Shown here: piece by piece, positions 1 to 10,369 of the stretch
Layout: each line of letters opens with the position of its first letter
Position numbering within the stretch: position 1 is the stretch's first letter
Assembly: GCA_026770575.1 (NCBI GenBank)
Contig: MU657253.1
Span: forward strand, 87,065-151,064
Length of the DNA stretch: 64,000 nt
Direction: 5' to 3'
Origin: Pelagophyceae sp. CCMP2097
Taxonomy: Eukaryota; Sar; Pelagophyceae
The notes under the pieces: generated by a model
The model's database searches: none
What the model saw: the letters and a program-made list of their open reading frames with translations, nothing else
Told to the model about the DNA's origin: nothing
Made by a program: the position numbers and the translations under genes

Positions 1-1
1 T

Positions 2-1864
2 ATCGGGGCGGGTCTGCGCTACAACGAGCTGCATGCGACGGTCGTTGCTGCCGTGGCGCTTTTGGAATCGACCGATTTGGCGTCTAGCACGACACCCCCG
101 GAGGCGTTCGCGCGGCCAATTTCCGGAACGGAAGCGGCGACGGAGCTCGCGGAAGCGTGGCGACGCGCTCTAACGCCTGGTGAGCGCGCCACCGTGGACA
201 AAGCTCTCGCAACGAAGACGTCCGCAGCAAAAAGTACTTGCGTGCCGATGCTTCCTTGCATGGACTGTGTTTGGTCGTTCAGGAATCTCGTCTGGTTAAA
301 AGGCGATTGTATCAATGCGTATACGGAATTACTGGCGACGCGCGACAGGAGACTATGCGCAAAATGCCCGAGTCGAAGGCCGTCGCGGATCTTTAACACG
401 ACTTTCATGAGCAAGCTCCTCGGTGTCCAAAAACATGGTTCGGAACGTGGCAAGTACGACTTCGACGCCGTGGAAAGGTGGGATTTAGGAGCGGATATGC
501 TGGCCGTCAATGATAAACTTTATATCCCGATTAATATCGACAATAGCCATTGGACGCTGGTGGTCGTCGACGTGGGAGGTCGGATTTTGAGGTATTACGA
601 CTCGTTATGTGATAGTGGACACAAAGGTATGATGTACCTCAAGATGGTGAGGCGTTACCTCGCCGACGCAGCAAAGCACCGCGGCAACGACGCGCGGGAG
701 GTGATGACATGGCCACTTGTTCCATGCGTTGCTGCGACGACACCCCAACAAGGGAACGGCAGTGATTGCGGTGTTTTCGTATGCCTCGCGATACACTACA
801 TTTTAGTTGGGGCCCGACAAAGTTACCAGCAGACAGACGTGCCACTTTTCCGACGCCGTATGCTATCGGACATGATCTCGGAGGAGCTCGAAGGCGACCA
901 GATAATAGGGGAGCCGGACCTTGAACTGCGCCCAGAGGCAACTTCAAAGGATATCGTCGACGGAAAGGACGACGACGATGCGGAAGAAGAGAACGGCGTC
1001 GGGGGAAAGCTGGATGACGACGAAGAGGCCGACGGCGAAGACGACCGGACCGGTAAGAATCTGCCGCTCGACGACTTGTCCGACGACGGGGCCAATCACA
1101 CGAACGCGAATGCCAACCCCGGGCCGTTCACTGGCACTGAATTCCAGGAGACAAAGGTTATATCAAGGGGCTCGTTTCGGATTCCAGTTCGAATGGCCAA
1201 AGACGCAGTCGCTGTTGACATGCTGCCGATGGCAGATGATCAATATAGACTGATAGCGAGGCTCCGTGCAGACGTGCTTATTGCCGTCGGCACCAACTCG
1301 ATCTTTCAAGTTATGGCGTGGCTGTTTGAAAGGGAGAGCCGGGGTCAAACACAGTGGGATGCAAATCAAGCCCGCGCAAAGATTGCCACGTATATGAGTA
1401 TGCCGGCGATGCACGAGGCCGCAATTTCGTTATATCTAAAGGCCCACAGCGCTGACTTGAGCAAGGCAGTTAAACGAAAAGCGACGGCGACATTGAAAGA
1501 GGCCGCCGGCTTCCTGCGACAGCGGGACGCTTATTACAACGGAAACGAAAACGCGCTCAAGTTCTGGGACCTCATTCTACGAGCATATGTAGCAGGGACG
1601 AAGAATACGGTCGTCGTCACGAATCGCCACAGCACCGACGTTGAATTCATATCTTCCACGCAGCTTTCCGGAACACGCATCGCTTTTGATGCCGTGAAAC
1701 ATGAATGTGAGACGGAAAAACCTGGGTTAGGTCTCCTCGCCATCTTTGACGTCGTCCTCGTGCAATCCGATGACGGAACGACTTACAACGCGCTTGACTG
1801 GGAGCCGCAGAAGTTAATTGGCGACGGAGAAGATGATGATGGGCAATCTGACGCCGAAGAATAG
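2..1864 (+). CDS. Ulp1-type (C48) cysteine protease domain protein, 5'-truncated
   Basis: The frame is open from base 2, so the N-terminus lies outside the window; no ATG start is visible and the first in-frame GTG is at 53. The visible 620 or so residues contain a C48/Ulp1 peptidase domain. The catalytic His is in NSHWTLVVV (near nt 550), Asp in YYDSL (near nt 600), oxyanion Gln in PQQGNG and Cys in GSDCGVFVC (near nt 765). This order (H, D, Q, C) is the deSUMOylase fold. After the protease comes a highly acidic stretch (nt 950-1060) and a 250-residue tail I do not recognise. In algae and fungi such domains occur both in cellular SUMO proteases and as cargo of DNA transposons (for example the KDZ superfamily). 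The bit upstream of the GTG (AGLRYNELHATVVAA) may belong to a transposase, but this cannot be settled here. Stop is TAG at 1862. Confidence 0.8.
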   Translation: MGAGLRYNELHATVVAAVALLESTDLASSTTPPEAFARPISGTEAATELAEAWRRALTPGERATVDKALATKTSAAKSTCVPMLPCMDCVWSFRNLVWLKGDCINAYTELLATRDRRLCAKCPSRRPSRIFNTTFMSKLLGVQKHGSERGKYDFDAVERWDLGADMLAVNDKLYIPINIDNSHWTLVVVDVGGRILRYYDSLCDSGHKGMMYLKMVRRYLADAAKHRGNDAREVMTWPLVPCVAATTPQQGNGSDCGVFVCLAIHYILVGARQSYQQTDVPLFRRRMLSDMISEELEGDQIIGEPDLELRPEATSKDIVDGKDDDDAEEENGVGGKLDDDEEADGEDDRTGKNLPLDDLSDDGANHTNANANPGPFTGTEFQETKVISRGSFRIPVRMAKDAVAVDMLPMADDQYRLIARLRADVLIAVGTNSIFQVMAWLFERESRGQTQWDANQARAKIATYMSMPAMHEAAISLYLKAHSADLSKAVKRKATATLKEAAGFLRQRDAYYNGNENALKFWDLILRAYVAGTKNTVVVTNRHSTDVEFISSTQLSGTRIAFDAVKHECETEKPGLGLLAIFDVVLVQSDDGTTYNALDWEPQKLIGDGEDDDGQSDAEE

Positions 1865-2086
1865 CAATCTCAAGCTCTGGCACGAGCACTAGAACAATGA
1901 TCCTCGGCTAAGCATGTATTCCTAAAAAAAATTTAATGTCGTACATGCGTATAATTGGCCAAGTCATCATGAGCCACAGAGGCGCCGTGCCGCACGCAAG
2001 TTGGAGCGAGCAGCCTCGATCGATCCCGAGAACATTAAACTTCCATCGGTGGGCTACCTATAGGTAATTCAGCGCAACGAGAGGCG

Positions 2087-2475
2087 ACCACCGAAAAGCC
2101 ACACGCACCACCAAATACGACCACCGACCGATACGCCACACGCACTACCAAATACGACCACCGATACGCCCCGGGAAATGGGCTTCCAAAAGTACGACCA
2201 CCGTTCTGCCCTTGTCAAATCGCCATAAAAAGATGAACCACCGATCTGACCCGCGAATTAAGGCTTGAAAAAACAGAACCACCGAAGTGCCCTTGCCCAC
2301 CGATCGCTGAAAAAAAGGACCACCGAACTGCCCTCGCCCACGAGACGCGAAAAGCAGAACCACCGAAGTGCCCTTTTTTATTTGGCGACGATTTACATAA
2401 CCACCGAATTGCCCCATTGCGAGACCAAAAAAGGAGGACCACCTAAACAACCCCAAGGGACCACCTATCTGTACT
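2087..2475. repeat. Degenerate ~40-41 bp direct-repeat array with a conserved 15-bp core
   Basis: The core ACCACCGAASTGCCC recurs with starts at 2087, 2120, 2157, 2197, 2237, 2278, 2319, 2359 and 2400, plus decayed copies at 2438 and 2460. Central spacing is 40, 40, 41, 41, 40 and 41 bp. Only the first ~15 bp are conserved; the remaining ~25 bp differ in every unit and tend to be A-rich at the end. The period is not a multiple of three, so on either strand a frame passes through alternating peptides (GHFGG, GTSVV and RWSF on the minus strand). Coding is therefore unlikely. It lies 150-530 bp upstream of the gene at 2622. Confidence 0.85.
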
Positions 2476-2621
2476 ATTCTCAAAGAAATATCGTCGCGTC
2501 GCGCGATCGCGCGGTAGAGACGACGACGTGGACCCCGCGAATCAGCGACCACATCTAACGTCCTCGTCAGAGTCATATATACCCAGCACGGGGCCTCGCG
2601 CAGCGTCGCTGCGCTCCCGAA

Positions 2622-3248
2622 ATGGCCGTCATTGAGCGCTTGGACGTACCCGGTTTCGCCGTCCTCCTCGCCGTCGCACTCCTCTCCGCGCTCTTCCTGC
2701 TCCTGGGCCCGCCGAGCGCGCAGCGGCAGCGCCAGGCGGCGGCGAAGCGCGGCGACAACCTCGTCGTCGTCGAGTGCGCAAAGCTCACGGCAAAGGCAAA
2801 GCATCAGATCTACCTCGCCGCAAAGCCGGCACTCGTCAAGTTCGTCGACTGCAGCGCCGACTTCGGCGCGCAGATCTCCGGCACAAAGGCCGTCTCTGCA
2901 AAGCACGACAATGAGTTCTCTGCGATATTTGTCGTAGAGCCGTTTCAAAACTTTGAAGAAGGCGGCCTCGGCACGCACCTCGGCGGCCAGCTCCTGTCGC
3001 AGTACCACTGGGCGCTACACCGCGCGTCCGGCCGCGGAAACGTGCCTGTCTACGCCGCCGCGACGGACATGCCACTCCTCCGCCTCCAAGCGCCCGCTTC
3101 TTGGGGCCTCGCGCCGCCAAAGTTCCAACCCGCCGAAAACGTCCCCAAGCGCATCCTCGACGTCTTCAACGCCGTCGCCGTTGAAGCCGCCGCCGAGATC
3201 GCCGCCGAAGCCACGGCCCCGGAGACGGCTAAGCCCAAAATGACATAG
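2622..3248 (+). CDS. Hypothetical 208-aa protein with N-terminal membrane anchor
   Basis: This is a single open frame from ATG 2622 to TAG 3246. Residues 10-28 (GFAVLLAVALLSALFLLLG) form a strong signal anchor or uncleaved signal peptide. A soluble domain of about 150 residues with a mixed alpha/beta composition follows, then an Ala/Glu-rich tail ending in a short basic sequence (PETAKPKMT). I do not recognise the family. The minus-strand frame of 287 aa covering the same DNA runs through the repeat array and has strongly biased composition, so I took the plus strand. An intron cannot be excluded. Confidence 0.55.
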   Translation: MAVIERLDVPGFAVLLAVALLSALFLLLGPPSAQRQRQAAAKRGDNLVVVECAKLTAKAKHQIYLAAKPALVKFVDCSADFGAQISGTKAVSAKHDNEFSAIFVVEPFQNFEEGGLGTHLGGQLLSQYHWALHRASGRGNVPVYAAATDMPLLRLQAPASWGLAPPKFQPAENVPKRILDVFNAVAVEAAAEIAAEATAPETAKPKMT

Positions 3249-3712
3249 CAATTTTAAAATGTTTTTAACGCTGGATTCCGTCCGACGTGGGCCATCCCCG
3301 AGGTCGTCTCGGGCCACGGCGCCCGGGCACCGTGGTCTTCTCGACCGAGCTGCGCCCGCTTCCGGCGTCGTACCCTCGTCCGGGGTCCTCCGCCGTCGAC
3401 GGGCCGACTCGAGGACGGGCAGGGCGTGTCCGCAGCGGCACGCCCCCGCGTCTTTTGCCGCTCGGGTCGACACGTCGACGATGTGCAGAGCGACGACGTC
3501 GACTCGCGCGGCGGCGAGCAGAAACCAGCACGACACCTTTGAGGCGTCCGGGTCGGACGAGGCCGACCCGCGGCGGACCCGGCGCCCGAGGGCTTCGACG
3601 GACGTCGGGCTTTCCGCGAGGTTGATGCTCCGAGGCGCCACAGAAGCGCTCGATGCTCGCGCCTCGGAGCGAGCATTCCGACGCGGATCACGTCTTGACA
3701 AGCCGGATGTGC
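3249..3712. other. Intergenic/unassigned stretch
   Basis: There is no convincing gene. A minus-strand frame (to about 3700) contains a segment, KVSCWFLLAAARVDVVALHI, followed by GHALPVLE, that faintly resembles a glutathione-S-transferase N-terminal domain. No C-terminal domain or start could be linked to it. Confidence 0.3.
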
Positions 3713-4442
3713 CTAGCGTGCCGCCGTGACGGTCGGGTAGTCGACCGTTTCCCGCGAACGACGGCCAGCTTCTCCTCTGATACCTCCAGGCGGTGTGGCT
3801 ACGGCGGTTGCCATCATCGGCGCGGGGCCGTGCAGCGAACAGCTGTCGCAGGGGACGATGTCAATGCCGCCGCGGAGCTCGTCGTCCGAGAGCTCGAATT
3901 CGCCGCCGCAGCGGCACTCGTAGCACAGCCGAGACCCGTCGCCTAGCACACGTCCCGATGGAGTGACGCCAAGGCGCCATCGAGACGACGCCCTGCTCCA
4001 AGATGGTGAGGACTCGAGAAGGCCACTTGGAACGACGTACGTGCGAGCGAGCCGTGCTTCACCTCGCACCAGATGAGAAAGTCCGTGTTCGACGGCAGCG
4101 TCCGGTCGTACTCGGCGCGGCTACGGACGTGATGGGCGTTTCGCCGGAACGCAAACGTAAGACGCCGGCGCAGACGCTTGCGGCTCGCGCAGCGCCTCCC
4201 ACGCCTCTTGCAGCCGACAGAACTCGTCGTGCGCCCCGTGCCCCCTGCGGCGGTGGGTGACGTCGCGGCGGTGGGAACCCACCTGGGGCGATAGGAACCC
4301 CAACCCGGGGCGATAGGAATAAGCACCTGTTGCGGTCCGGATGTTTCGCGACGGAGAGGCGCTTGTAGTTCCGGCGCAGCGCCTCGTCGCTCGCGTCGAT
4401 GGGCGCCTCCAGGACCTCGTAGTGCGTTCGCGCGTCGTCCAT
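3713..4442 (-). CDS. DPH4: Diphthamide biosynthesis protein 4 (J domain + CSL zinc finger)
   Basis: I join four exons: 4442-4327, 4244-4176, 4120-4041 and 3942-3713. The phases are mutually consistent and give 164 aa, normal for Dph4/JJJ3/DNAJC24. The J domain begins THYEVLEAPIDASDEALRR, carries the HPD motif (nt 4343-4335) and ends EYDRTL. The last exon has the Dph-type CSL zinc finger: CYECRCGGEFELSDDEL, then VPCDSCSL, giving the four zinc-binding Cys. In the family, Dph4 works with the Dph3 cofactor and stimulates Hsp70 during diphthamide synthesis on translation factor eEF2. Intron 1 (4326-4245) holds a 22-bp-period direct repeat. The C-terminal ~25 residues after CSL are less certain, because another small intron is possible. 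It is divergent from the J-protein gene at 4852. Confidence 0.85.
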
Positions 4443-4851
4443 TTTTGGTCGATCCTGTCGCCCAAATTGCGAGCTTTAGCGATATTATCGGCCTCGCATT
4501 TGGAACCCCGGCGTCGCTCGAGTCGCGCGGTCGATCTCAACCTCTCGACTGGCATACCGAGTGGTTGCATACCCGGCTTGCCACGACGGAGCACGAACGC
4601 ATCCTCGAGGCTTAGGGCGGTCTAAGTCCCAGGAGTCTCCAGCCTCTGGGGCACCGTCCGCGGGCCGTCGCGTCGAAGACGCAGCCCTTTGGCGCGGCGA
4701 TGAGCATCGTGTTGCGCTGGGACGCGACGTGGCGTCTCGACGTCGCGGCGCCAAAAGGCTGGGCGTGCGGGCCCGTGCGTCCTCGGCTCCGCGCGACGTG
4801 CGTCGACTACCGTCCTCGTCCGGAATCGGCCTTGAAAGAGCCTTGAAAGAG

Positions 4852-6832
4852 ATGCCGCCAGTCGCGTTTCCAAGGACGGTGGCTAGGTTCGCGGCGGCGC
4901 TGGCGCGGCGCGGCCTCGACGCGCCGGCGTTCCCCGACGAGCTCTCGTTCTTCGCGGCGGACGACGCGGCGGACGAGATGGCCCGCGACGCGACTCTGAC
5001 ATCGGTAGCGGGCCGCGAGTGGGTGGTGCGGCACGGCCTGGCGCGCGTCGACCGGGGCCCGCCGCATCGGGCGCTCGACGGGCGCGCCGTCCGCTGCGGC
5101 GACGACGCGCTGGAAGCGTGTAGAGCGACCAACGGACACGTCCGCGCCGCGCTCCAACTGTGCGTCGCTCGCCGGACGATGGCGGCCCTCAATCGCGACA
5201 CAGGCTCGAAGCCCAAGGCGACGTGGACGCGGCCAGGCATGCGTTCCTCCTCGCCAGCGCCGACTGTGGTCCAGACGGCAAGACCGTCGCAAAGGCGGCA
5301 AAGTCGGCGGCCGCGCGCTGCGGCGCCGCGCTCGCCCTCGTCAACCAAGCCGGTGAGAGACCATTCTGCTGCCTCGTTGCGGCTCGAGCGCACGATACAA
5401 CCGCAGCGCTCCTCGGCGACGGCGACGGCGCGCGGCGCGCGGCGCTGTGCGGCGACGCGCTGGACCTCCTCCCGAGCTGCACGACCCTCATAGTCCTGCG
5501 CGTACATACCCCCAATGCGGCGTCCGTCGCCGGCGCCCGGCGGGAGGCGCCTCTTTCGAAGAGACGGTGGCCGCGCGCAGGTGCACGCCCTCGTGCAGCT
5601 CCGGTGGTGGCGCACGGCGCATCGCGAGCTCGACGTCGGGCCGGCGCTCATCGAAGCGATCCTGGCGCGCGCGGCGCTGATCGCGCCGGGAGCGGCGGAC
5701 GTCTCGCAGGCGGTCAGTCAGTGATTACCCTTTCATAGAATTTGAAGCTGGGCTGCACGCGATTGACGCTCTTTTGGACGACTCGCAGGCGGGGCTGCTA
5801 AAAGCCGCGCTCCAATGTTGCGCGGCGCTCGCCGGGAGACCACCGCCCGACGCGTCGGCGGCGGGCGGCCCCGACGCTGCGCTGGCGGCGGCGCGATGTT
5901 CCGTCGCCGCTGGCGACTTTGAGCGCGCGGGGCTGAGCTTCGCGGCCGCGGCCGACCTCGACGCGGGCGACGCCTGCGCCGTCGTCTGGCGCGCGCGCTG
6001 CGACGTCGCGCTGGCCGCGACGTGTCGCACGCTCGACGCCTGCGCCCGCGCCGCGCACGGCCTCGACCGCGCGCGACGCGACCTCGACGCCCTCGCGCGT
6101 CGCCGGCGCGGCGCCGCCGACGCCGCCGACGCAATGAGCGCCGATGCCGCCACCGTCGACGCCGCCATCACTGCGGTCGAAGCGCGCCGCGACCGACTCT
6201 GGGCTGCGCAGAAGCAACGCGACCGCGCCGCACGGTACGGCCGCGGCGATACCTTTTCGAAAATGCAGACGCACGCGACGCCATGCGCTAGGTGGGGCGA
6301 AGACTGCGACGACGCGACGCAGTGCGCGCTTCCTTCCGAAACGTGCTTCCATTGGAAATCCTTTGTCGGTTGCGTGGCCTTGCGCGCGACCAGCCCCCCT
6401 CGCAGGCTCCGCGCCTCGATACGCCTCGCCCGCTTCCTCAAAGGGCGCCGGCGGCCGACGGACGAGACGACGCTCTATGGTAGGGATCGCCCTTTGCGTT
6501 TGGTGCGGTCGGACGCGCGCCGATTGTAGATGTCCTCGGCGTCGCGCGCGGCGCGTCGCCCGAGGAGATCCGCCTGGCGCACCGCAAGAGGATGCTGGAA
6601 ACGCACCCGGACAAGAACCTCGGCGACGAGTACACCTCGCAGCGTCATGGAATCCGCCGTCTTTCCTGTGGAATCGCCGTCTTTCCTGTGACGGTTCGGG
6701 TTTTCCAACCATCCGCCGACGCACTCCTCGAGGTCGGCGCCGCGGCGGTTCCTCGGCGTGCAGGCGGCCTTCCGCGTCCTCTCCGACGCCGACCGGCGGG
6801 CGCTCTACGACCGCAAGCTCGACCTTGGATGA
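4852..6832 (+). CDS. J-domain co-chaperone with helical TPR-like N-terminal region
   Basis: This is a multi-exon gene whose exact joins are only partly resolved. The likely start is ATG 4852 (MPPVAFPRTVARF). Open segments in successive frames (4852-5200, 5203-5520, 5570-5724, 5745-6240) are Ala-rich helical repeats of TPR character. The J domain is coded at about 6529-6640: DVLGVARGASPEEIRLAHR, then HPD at 6604-6612. After an intron it closes with AFRVLSDADRRALYDRKL, with the stop at 6830. A C-terminal J domain after TPR-like repeats resembles DNAJC7/p58-type co-chaperones that load Hsp70. The last intron contains an exact-phase tandem duplication (21 + 20 bp, 6649-6689). I am confident of the J domain but not of the orthology. 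Confidence 0.7.
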
Positions 6833-7250
6833 CGGCGCTCATTTCCAACGGAATGGTCTCAGGCTCTCGAGACGTCCCCGTCGCATCGTGTGGGTCGGTC
6901 GATCGTGGCGTTTTAAAAGGCAAAAAATGGAAGCCTCTGGAGCCGCCGCCAGACGGGCGACGAGCGAGAGGTCGACGTTGTGGGGCCGTGGGTCCTGGAT
7001 CGGACAGTTTGGGGACCGGGAAGACGACGTCGAGGGCGCGTCGCTGGCGCTCTCAGTCGAAGACGCGGCGGGCCGCCGTCGCGATCTGGGCGAGGGCCCC
7101 GCACTGCCGCCGAGATGGAGGCCTCGCGGCGCGTCGGCGAAGACGTCGAGGCGGTCGTCGAGGCGAGGCAGTCGTCGAGACGAGGCGTTCGACGGCCGAC
7201 GGCGCCAACGGTGGCCGACGGCGGCCGACGGTGGCCGACGCGGCGGAGGT
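6833..7250. other. Intergenic stretch
   Basis: No gene could be supported. A plus-strand frame from ATG 6928 (MEASGAAARRATSERSTLWG) is open for about 110 codons and might be a small unrecognised protein. Its later half is a run of simple GGCCGACGG-type repeats near 7195-7250. Confidence 0.3.
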
Positions 7251-10126
7251 CTAAGGCGGTGGGGCGGGCGACGGCTGTTTGGTTGCGGTGTTCAGATCGT
7301 TGTCGCCGCAGGGCTTCACTCGCCCGCACTCGCCGTACTTAAACGGCGGGAACGTGCGCTCGCGCAGCTCGTCGAAGCCGTCGACGTCGCAGCACCTTAC
7401 CAGGAATGGCAGGCGCGTAAAGTCGCAGCACGTGGCGCCGTGCTGGACGAGGATGAGCTCGTGCAGGTCGGTAAAGTTCTGAAAGGCCGCCATCTCCGTA
7501 AAGCTGCTCTTCTGCCACGACGCGTCGCCGTCGAACCAAAATTTGATCACGAGCGTCTTCAAGCCGTCGAAGGCGCGCGCGCGGATCTCCTTGATGGGCT
7601 CTTTTGCGTCGTGCGAGATGGCGAGGCGCAGGCCGCCGGCGATGTTCAGTGCCCGCGCGCCGTCCTCGACGCGCCGGCAGCTCCGGAGGACGCCGCCGCG
7701 GCACTTGCACGGCGCGCACGTCGACGCGGGGACGAAGGGGTACGTGCGCGAGCAGAGGCGGAAGATGGCTCCCACGACGATCAAGATCATCACCAACGCG
7801 CTCCCGAGCGACACGTGCCGCGGCGGCCGCGCGTAGCGGTACCGCGGCTGCCAGTCGGCCGTCGCCGCGTCCGGGGCCGCGTCTTTTTGCGCGGCGGCGG
7901 CAGCCGGGCGCGCTTCCTGCGCAGCGGCGGCCGGGTGCGCTTCCTGCGCGGCGACGCGCTGCGCTGCGCGCTCGACGGCGGCGCTCTCGATGGCGCGCGT
8001 GCCGCCGTAGACGTGCATGATCGGGTAGAAGTTTGAGACAAAGGGGAGGAACGCGGCCGGGAAGATGGCGTCGCGGATGCCTCGCGCATCGTTGTCCCCA
8101 ATGAACCCCAACGAGGTGATCATGATCGGGCACATGAACCAGCAGATGTAAAAGACGTCGAACCCGACGTCCAGCGACGCGCTGAGCAGGTTGTTGTCGC
8201 CGGGCAGCTCGAGGAGCACCGTCGGGTACAGCGCGTTGGCGACGAGGATGCCGACGAACAACCAGTAGACTCCCTCGAGGCCCGGCACGAGCGACGCGAC
8301 GGCGCCCAGCAATGGGAGCTTGTACGCCGCGGCGAGCGCGACGGTGAGCGTCTGCGTCGCGAGGAGCCTAGAGGGACATTGCGCTCACCCGTCGTCCGCG
8401 CATCGATAGCCACGACGGCGGGGTCTTTCCCCTGGCGACGGTCACGACGGTCGTTCCTCTGGCGTGCATGTGCTGCTCACTTGGGCTGGTAGTAGTAGCC
8501 GTTGACGCCGAGGTACTTTGCGTAGAGCGCGGCGGCGCGCGACCGCTGCGAGAACTTGCGGCCGAAGACGAAGAGGACGAGGAAGGCGGCGGCGGCGATG
8601 GGCAGGCAGCACTGCGGTATGGTGGCTGCGAAGACGAGACCGAGCGCGCGCGAGGCGCGGACGGGGAGGCTGCGGTACGCGTCGCGGAGCAGGAGCACGG
8701 AGAGGATAACCCAGGGCGGCGCCAAGCAGAGCGTCCAGACCCACTTCGGCACGACGGCGCCGTAGTCGGTGCCCGTGCCTTCGACGGCGTAGACGACTGT
8801 TCTCGACGCGCCATAGTAGGAAAAGTACGGGCTGATGTTGACACCGCCGTCGAGGTAGAAGACGGCGTAGATGCACGAGAGCCAGGCCATGGTGAAGCGC
8901 GTGCCGGCGAGGAGCGCGCGGAGGCCGAGCGGCACCGCGGATCGCTGCGCAGACGCGTCCCGGGCGGCCGACGCCGCGTCCGCCGCGTCCCCGCCGTCCG
9001 CCGGTCCGCCGCCGTCCACCGCGAGAGCAACGTCGCCGGCGTCGGCGGGGGCGACCTTTGCCGGTTTCGCGCGGACGAAGGCATGCGGGTCCGCCTCGTC
9101 GAGGAGGCCGACCCTTCGGCAGAGCTCGTAGGAGCGGTGCGCCGTGGCCTTGATGGCCTTGACCGCGGTGACGTGGAACTGCAGCTCGACCATGAAGCCC
9201 GACTGGAAGACGACTGCGACGTTTAAGTCCTTGTAGCCCGGCTTCGGGTCTCGGAAGCGGTTCTTCACCACTGCGATGCGAAAAGCATCGTCCGGCGACG
9301 GCGCCGCCGCCGCGAACGCCTCGAGGACGCCGTAGCAGGCCACGACGTCGAGGAACGACGCGCAGTCCACGGCCGCGCGCAAGACGTCTTTCAGCCGCGC
9401 CGCGTCACCGCTGTAGTCCGTCTCCACCTTGTGGCGCGCGCGCGCGCACTTCTTCAGCTGCGGGCCCGAGACGATTCGGCGGCTCCCGGGCGGCGCCAGG
9501 CGACTTAAGAGCCGCGTGTACCGGGCGACGTGTTCGCGCCCCAGCGCGTAGACCTCGCGGATGTCCGCCGTCGGCTGGCGGTGCCCCGCCGTGAGCTTCG
9601 TGGGCGTCGACTCGGGCCCGCGCTTGCCCTCGGGGACGCCGGCGAGGCAGGCCGCCGTCGCGTTGCGGAACTTGAGGGCGCAGCGCTCGTTGCTCTCGAT
9701 CAGTCGCGTCGTTCGGGCCATGGCGACGAGGACGACGGCGAGGCAGCCCAAGAAGAGGGCCGCGACGATGGCGCCGCCTTGGTTGCGGCTCGAGACGAGG
9801 GCGTCGACGATGTTGCATGCGGCAATGGACGCGCACGAAACCAGGAACGAGACGAGGAGCCACGGGTTCTCAACCTCGCTGAACCCCATGGCCAGCGTCA
9901 TGGCCGCGAGCTCGGCGACCTCCAGGACGTGCGTCCCGCCGCCGAGCCGCGGCCGCGCGGCGCACGTTGCGCAGTAGAGCCGCGGCCGCCCGAGCCAGTC
10001 GTTCGCCCCGGCGACAAAGTGCGTGCACTCCGAGGCCTCGCAGGGGAAGGGTGCCTTGAGCAGCTCCAGCAGGTTGGCCCCGAGCCAGTCGCGGCCGCTG
10101 CGCGTCGACACCAGCGACGGCAGCAT
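7251..10126 (-). CDS. Large multi-pass membrane protein with RelA/SpoT-like nucleotidyltransferase segment
   Basis: Two exons, 10126-8481 and 8367-7251, join through a strong donor (CAA^GTGAGC) and acceptor (CTCTAG^G) in phase 2, giving 920 aa. The start is ATG 10126 (MLPSLVSTRSGRDWLG). Order of parts: two transmembrane helices (about residues 75-130); a cytosolic block with YKDLNVAVVFQSGFMVELQFH, reminiscent of the RelA/SpoT nucleotidyltransferase fold seen in many stramenopile proteins; then five or more transmembrane helices. The C-terminal part is Cys-containing and leucine-repeat-like (IRARAFDGLKTLVIKFW, FQNFTDLHELILVQ) and probably faces the lumen or outside. I do not know its function. 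The RelA/SpoT resemblance is by eye and lacks a confirmed catalytic set. Confidence 0.7.
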
Positions 10127-10369
10127 GACCCTGGAATCCGAACCGCTCCGAGTCCGAGTCCCTGGAATAATGTTACTACAAGACGGCGGTTTCCACACAG
10201 TTGAATCTGTGCGGACCTCAATTGAACACACGACATAATCTAGGCCGTCCGCCGTTCTCCGCGTCGTTGGGCCGGCGCCCCGGGGCTGCAGCGCTTGGCC
10301 TGACGGCGTGTATGCCTCATACCCTTCGAATACCTTATTTTGAGGTATTTTGCCCTTATCGTCCTCCGA

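Noticed and set aside
2087..2475. CRISPR array
   Set aside because: The window is nuclear eukaryotic DNA, the cores are degenerate and only ~15 bp, unit ends are not equally conserved, and no cas-type gene is nearby. Kept as a repeat array.
3254..3701. Glutathione S-transferase gene
   Set aside because: Only about 20 residues resemble a GST N-terminus. The C-terminal domain and a coherent exon chain are missing.
4485..5651. 388-aa minus-strand open frame
   Set aside because: It is antisense to the J-protein exons, Arg/Ser/Ala-biased, with no domain.
6144..8036. 630-aa plus-strand open frame
   Set aside because: It is antisense to the membrane-protein exon and in the wrong frame for the J-protein. 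Arg-rich composition is typical of a shadow frame in GC-rich DNA.
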